Source: Cryobacterium arcticum
Lineage (GTDB): Bacteria > Actinomycetota > Actinomycetes > Actinomycetales > Microbacteriaceae
NCBI RefSeq assembly: GCF_003185895.1
Contig: NZ_QHLY01000013.1
Location: 40,032 to 104,031 of the forward strand
Length of the DNA stretch: 64,000 bases
Direction of reading: 5' to 3'
In this document: in pieces, positions 60,619 through 64,000 of the stretch
Numbering within the stretch: the first letter of the stretch is position 1
How the letters are laid out: the number at the start of each line of letters is the position of its first letter
Notes under the pieces: model-generated
Seen by the model: only the letters and a program-made list of their open reading frames with translations
Database searches by the model: none
What the model was told of the DNA's origin: nothing
Made by a program: the position numbers and the translations under genes

Positions 60619-61860
60619 TCAGTCGCCGGTTTCTGGGGCCGGAGCGTTCGTCTGTCCTGGGCCCCAGGCGTAGACGAGCCAGCCGAGTTCGTAGGGGCGG
60701 CACTCGTGGTCGATCCGGTTGGCCGGCAGCATTGCGTCCATGCCGGGCAGGTGCCAGTCCGGGCGGATCGAGGTCGTCACCGCGGAGAGCTTTCGCGCGG
60801 CCTTCGCGGGCTCCCGGCGGCCGACCTTGCGCCAGACCTGCGCCCAATGGGGGGAAACGAGATCGTCGAGCACCTCCGGGTGGCGCTCCAGCCAGTGCAG
60901 CCCCAATCGGATGGCGTCACCATGGTCGTCGCCTCCGGCCGCAGCCAGGTCACCCAGCGCCATGGGGGCCATCGCGTGCTGGTGCACGCTGTACACCGGG
61001 TAGCCCTCGACGACGGTGCCCAGGCGTGCGTCATAGTGCCACCACCACTGGCCGGCGGGTCCTTGCAGGGTGCAGATGCGACGCGCGGCCACGTTCGCGG
61101 CCGTCAGAGCGACCGAGTCGTCGGTGAGTCCGGCCAGTCGGGCGAGAGCCTGGATCGGGTACACCTGGTCGGCGAAACAGCCGATGTGAGCTCGCCAGCG
61201 CCCCAGCGACCTGGCCGGCAGGGCGTGCGGAAAGATCCCGGTCGGCCCCTGTGCGGCCAGGAGGCGGTCGCGGGCCAACTGCGCGATGCGTCCGGCCAGC
61301 CGGCTGCCCGGCTGCCCACCCGACTGGCCCGCGACTGCCGCGGTGAGCATCCACGCGACATCGACCGTCGGCAGCGGATGCGCGCCGGTGAGCAGTCTCT
61401 CGAGGCGCTCAAGCAAGCCGTTGTCCGGTGCGCCGCCGGCTTCGGCGGCGGCCCACGCCGCGAGGGCAACAGCACCGGGGTCGGCATCGTGCCTGGCTTC
61501 CGCAGACACCGCGCCGACCAGCCCCGGTAGGCCGAGAGGACCGAGCACCCTGTTCTGGTCGGCGCTGCCCAGTCTGGCCAGGCCCAGGGCGACGATGGCG
61601 GCGTAGCGCAGGCTCTGGCCTTCTCTGACCAATTCGATCCGTTGCGGCCCGCGCACTGCGCGCATGGTCTGGGCGAATCTGCCGCCGGCAATGAACGATG
61701 CGGACAGTCCGCGCACGGCGAGCTCCACCAGGGCGTCCACCTGCGGAGGACGGCCGCCCGGGGCGTCGGCGTGCGCGGCGGGTTTCGTGGGGGGCGGGGT
61801 GGCGCCGCCCGGGTCGGGCAGGGCCTGGTGCGCTGCGGATGCGGGGGAGGGGATGGTCAT
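60619..61860 (-). CDS. Alpha/alpha-toroid-like protein of unknown function
   Basis: Protein of 413 residues, not assigned to a function. An Ala/Pro-rich N-terminus (about 45 residues) is followed by helical repeats suggestive of an alpha/alpha toroid as in prenyltransferases, terpene cyclases or GH-like barrels: ALVELAVRGLSASFI, QSLRYAAIVALGLARL, VDVAWMLTAAVAG, CFADQVYPIQALARLA and QWWWHYDARLGTVVEGYPVYS, the last with clustered aromatic residues and possible acid/His catalytic groups. No signal peptide. It lies between the WbpD-like acyltransferase (ATGA overlap) and the WecG-type transferase, so a cytoplasmic role in glycan processing or control is possible. Confidence 0.6.
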   Translation of the reverse strand: MTIPSPASAAHQALPDPGGATPPPTKPAAHADAPGGRPPQVDALVELAVRGLSASFIAGGRFAQTMRAVRGPQRIELVREGQSLRYAAIVALGLARLGSADQNRVLGPLGLPGLVGAVSAEARHDADPGAVALAAWAAAEAGGAPDNGLLERLERLLTGAHPLPTVDVAWMLTAAVAGQSGGQPGSRLAGRIAQLARDRLLAAQGPTGIFPHALPARSLGRWRAHIGCFADQVYPIQALARLAGLTDDSVALTAANVAARRICTLQGPAGQWWWHYDARLGTVVEGYPVYSVHQHAMAPMALGDLAAAGGDDHGDAIRLGLHWLERHPEVLDDLVSPHWAQVWRKVGRREPAKAARKLSAVTTSIRPDWHLPGMDAMLPANRIDHECRPYELGWLVYAWGPGQTNAPAPETGD

Positions 61861-62441
61861 TGGAGTGTCAGCTGCCCGTCGTGTTCGAGGTAACGCTCGC
61901 CGGTCACCGGGCAACTGAACTCTGCGGCACTCTCTCGCCGGAGCGGCATACCGCTGCGACCCACCCAGCCCACCTGTCGAGCGGGAACACCGCGCACCAG
62001 GGCGAAATCCGGCACGTCCCTGGTGACAACGGCCCCGGCCGCCACCATGGCCCACCGCCCGATTGTCACCGGGGCGACGCAGACCGCACGGGCTCCGACT
62101 GACGCACCCGTGCGCACGGTGACACCCACCAGCACCCAATCGTGGGCCGACTTCCTCGAGCCGTCCACGTTGATCGCTCGCGGGAACTGGTCGTTGGTGA
62201 AAACGGCGGCGGGGCCGACGAACACTCCGTCCTCCAGGAGGGCGGGTTCGTAGATGAGCGCGTAGTTCTGCACTTTGCAGTTCTTGCCCAGAATGACGCC
62301 AGGGCCGATATAGGCGCCGCGACCGACGATGCAACCGGGCCCGAGCAGGGCGTATTCACGTACCTGGCCGAGGTGCCAGATGGCACTGCCGGGGCCGATC
62401 ACGGCCGTGGGGTCGATGTCGGCTGAGGTTGCGATCTCCAT
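61857..62441 (-). CDS. WbpD/WlbB-like sugar N-acetyltransferase
   Basis: Left-handed beta-helix acyltransferase of 194 residues. Hexapeptide coils (IDPTAVIGPGSAIWHLGQV, GVILGKNCKVQNYALIYE), the catalytic-region GPAAVFTNDQFPRAI and the closing GVPARQVGWVG are close to WbpD/WlbB, which acetylates the 3-amino group of UDP-GlcNAc3NA. Substrate could come from the WbpB-like and WbpE-like enzymes of the plus operon. The last about 35 residues (CPVTGERYLEHDGQL) are an addition to the family core. First gene of the minus operon; ATG 62441 has only a weak ribosome site. The shared dyad element lies 100 bp upstream. Confidence 0.83.
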   Translation of the reverse strand: MEIATSADIDPTAVIGPGSAIWHLGQVREYALLGPGCIVGRGAYIGPGVILGKNCKVQNYALIYEPALLEDGVFVGPAAVFTNDQFPRAINVDGSRKSAHDWVLVGVTVRTGASVGARAVCVAPVTIGRWAMVAAGAVVTRDVPDFALVRGVPARQVGWVGRSGMPLRRESAAEFSCPVTGERYLEHDGQLTLQ

Positions 62442-62822
62442 CAGCGCGCCCGGGCCCGGTCTGGTCGGGTGGTGCGCACGGACGTGCCGATGCTCGCTTG
62501 GAGGAGGGTGTTGGGGGTTAGAGGTACAGTCACGGTGATTCCCTGCAGTTCGGGTGTACAGGTTGCGTCGGGTGGTCCGCCACCCGGAAACCGTGTTGCT
62601 TCCGGACGGGGAAGGTGCCACTAACTGACGATCTCTCAGCTTGGTACCACCAGAACATACTCGGTTGGGTAGGGGGCCGCTGTGACCCGTTCGGGGGCGA
62701 GTAATGCCGCCCCGGTCGGCAGTTTTGCGCCCCGATACCCCGCGAACGAGGGTCGCAGGGCCGGAGCGACCCGGCTACTGTCTGCAGCGACGCCGCCGAG
62801 TCGATCGAGAGGGGGTCTGCCG
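62442..62822. other. 381-bp divergent region at the right end of the EPS cluster
   Basis: Separates the minus EPS operon from the membrane-anchored protein gene. Contains the dyad element copy 2 (62542-62562) and an in-frame leader from GTG 62682 that has weaker third-position G/C than the downstream gene. No other gene seen. Confidence 0.55.
62542..62562 (-). promoter_or_regulatory. EPS operon element, copy 2 (imperfect 21-bp dyad)
   Basis: Minus-strand reading CCTGTA-N9-TGCAGG with N9 = CACCCGAAC, differing by one base from copy 1 at 34911-34931. Same orientation, about 100 bp upstream of the WbpD-like gene. Flanks ACGGTG and CGGGTG on the plus strand are also conserved at nearly the same distance. 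Confidence 0.6.
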
Positions 62823-63539
62823 TTGAGCGCATCCACTCGCCGCCGCGGGCTGCTTGTCGGCGTGGTGCTACTGGGCGCTGCGGCCGTCGGTATTGTCGGC
62901 GCCGCCTTCTGGCCCGTCGGCGGCCATGATGTGGCCGGCGGACCGGTGTCGACGGAAGCCGTCGCGACCGAGACACCGGTACCAGCCGATTCCGGCCCCA
63001 CGGAAACGCCCCGAGCCGGCGAGGATCCCGCCGCAACGCCAGACCCCAGAGACGGCGACGCCGTGACGGCGGAACCGCCAACCGGTGACGCCGCGGCAGG
63101 TCCGGATGCCGGGGCCGAAGTGCTCCCGCCGGTCGAGTCCGACCCCGGCGTGCCCGCGCTGCCGCCGTCCGATCCGATTCCCCCCTTGCTGCAAGCGCCG
63201 GCGCCGGACACTGCAACGGCAGAGGGCGCACTCGTCGACGGATTCCCCACGTTCCTCACCCCAGCGCCTTCGTCCACGGTGGCGGCGTCGATGGTGGCCT
63301 CGGAGGGTGCCAATGTGCAGGCCGCATTCTCGGCCACCAGCACCAACACCGTCGAGGCAGTGCAGGACTACTTCGACGGGATCTTCGCAGCACTGGCCCT
63401 GCATCCCACCCAGGCTCCGGCCGTCGGCGGGTCGACAGCCTGGGCGTACTCCCGGGGTGCCGAAAGCGTCACGGTGACGCTGACCCCGACAGCCGGGGGT
63501 TGCGACTACTCGATCCTGGCCACCCTTGTCGCCGTCTGA
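62823..63539 (+). CDS. Membrane-anchored protein of unknown function
   Basis: Protein of 238 residues. A short Arg-rich N-terminus (STRRRG) precedes one membrane segment (about 8-30), then an acidic Pro/Thr/Ala linker (about 35-150) and a small extracytoplasmic C-terminal domain (about 160-238) with TSTNTVEAVQDYFDGIF and one late cysteine. Not recognised. Start TTG 62823 has GAGGGGG seven bases upstream; GTG 62682 would add 47 residues with weaker codon bias. Similar in topology to the 236-residue protein at 18424. Divergent from the EPS operon, so a link to EPS is uncertain. Confidence 0.6.
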   Translation: MSASTRRRGLLVGVVLLGAAAVGIVGAAFWPVGGHDVAGGPVSTEAVATETPVPADSGPTETPRAGEDPAATPDPRDGDAVTAEPPTGDAAAGPDAGAEVLPPVESDPGVPALPPSDPIPPLLQAPAPDTATAEGALVDGFPTFLTPAPSSTVAASMVASEGANVQAAFSATSTNTVEAVQDYFDGIFAALALHPTQAPAVGGSTAWAYSRGAESVTVTLTPTAGGCDYSILATLVAV

Positions 63540-63542
63540 CCG

Positions 63543-63564
63543 CCCGCCCGGCCGTCGCGGCGGG
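63543..63564 (+). terminator. Possible hairpin after membrane-anchored protein gene
   Basis: CCCGCC (63543-63548) and GGCGGG (63559-63564) flank a 10-nt loop just after the stop codon. No T-tract; only a weak terminator candidate. Confidence 0.3.
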
Positions 63565-63582
63565 GCCTGAGGGCAGGCGAGC

Positions 63583-64000
63583 ATGTACATCTCCTTCGCG
63601 GACCGCGGTGGGTCCCCGCGCCGACGCGGTGCCGGCGCCACCCGGGTGTCTTCTGTGGTCGTGACACTGGGTGTGGTCAGCCTCCTCACCGACATCTCCT
63701 CGGAATCCGTCGCAGCGATCCTGCCGCTCTACCTCACCACGGTCATCGGGCTGTCGCCGATCGCGTACGGCGTGATCGACGGGCTCTACCAGGGGGTCAG
63801 CGCGATAGTGCGCATCTTCGGCGGCTGGGCCGCCGATCGCACCGAGCGACCCAAGTGGGTGGCGGTTTTCGGGTACGGCATTTCCGCCCTCGCCAGGATC
63901 GGGTTCCTGCTGGCCACGGGTTTCAGCGCCATCGTCGCCATCGTCACGGTCGACAGGCTGGGCAAGGGTCTCCGCACGGCGCCGCGGGATGCCATGATCA
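63583..64000 (+). CDS. MFS transporter, 5' part only (runs off the window)
   Basis: An open frame from ATG 63583 continues without stop to the window edge, giving 139 residues. It begins with a charged Arg-rich N-terminus and then reads VVTLGVVSLLTDISSESVAA, IAYGVIDGLYQGVSAIVRI, a loop GGWAADRTERPKW typical of the MFS loop 2-3 motif, and DRLGKGLRTAPRDAMI, a signature of a widespread MFS subgroup. Four membrane segments are visible. GGCAGG lies six bases upstream. Substrate unknown. Confidence 0.85.
   Translation, partial: MYISFADRGGSPRRRGAGATRVSSVVVTLGVVSLLTDISSESVAAILPLYLTTVIGLSPIAYGVIDGLYQGVSAIVRIFGGWAADRTERPKWVAVFGYGISALARIGFLLATGFSAIVAIVTVDRLGKGLRTAPRDAMI

Overview
The window is high-GC DNA with GTG/ATG starts, frequent 1-4 nt stop/start overlaps and strong third-position G/C. 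This fits an actinobacterium; the gene set suggests Microbacteriaceae (Cryobacterium-like), which is an inference from protein style only. I saw no rRNA, tRNA, CRISPR array, insertion sequence or phage gene.

Layout. Positions 1-7.4 kb hold ordinary housekeeping genes: a RecQ helicase, an acyl-CoA oxidase/dehydrogenase, a two-gene ABC-2 transporter and a prolyl aminopeptidase. From 7.4 kb to about 62.4 kb almost everything belongs to one very large exopolysaccharide (EPS)/surface-glycan region. At the right edge are a small membrane-anchored protein and the first third of an MFS transporter.

The glycan region contains one initiating polyprenyl-phosphate sugar transferase, about 13 further glycosyltransferases, two Wzx-type flippases, two Wzy-type polymerases, one chain-length regulator fused to a tyrosine autokinase, two short Wzz-like proteins, two tandem membrane O-acyltransferases, and nucleotide-sugar genes. 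The latter include wecB, wecC and a WecG/TagA/CpsF transferase for ManNAcA-type sugars; a Gfo/Idh dehydrogenase, two DegT/DnrJ aminotransferases and two left-handed beta-helix acyltransferases for amino sugars; and a CTP-dependent cytidylyltransferase plus a CDP-alcohol phosphotransferase. The duplication of flippase and polymerase suggests two polymers, or one polymer with alternative assembly machines.

Interspersed are five large secreted proteins: two right-handed beta-helix proteins, two related propeller/PKD proteins (one of 1717 residues with LamG, PKD and jelly-roll-like modules), and a 1322-residue protein with a dimethylformamidase-beta-like domain and three DUF4082-type modules. None has a visible LPXTG sorting signal. 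They are candidates for proteins that bind, modify or scaffold the EPS.

Transcription units: an 8-gene plus operon (35338-47135) diverges from a 7-gene minus operon (34782-26299) across a 555-bp regulatory region. A second minus operon runs 62441-58522. The two minus operons share an almost identical 24-bp element containing an imperfect dyad (CCTGTA-N9-TGCAGG) about 100-130 bp upstream of their first genes. Six of the seven convergent gene pairs overlap at their 3' ends, by up to 135 bp.
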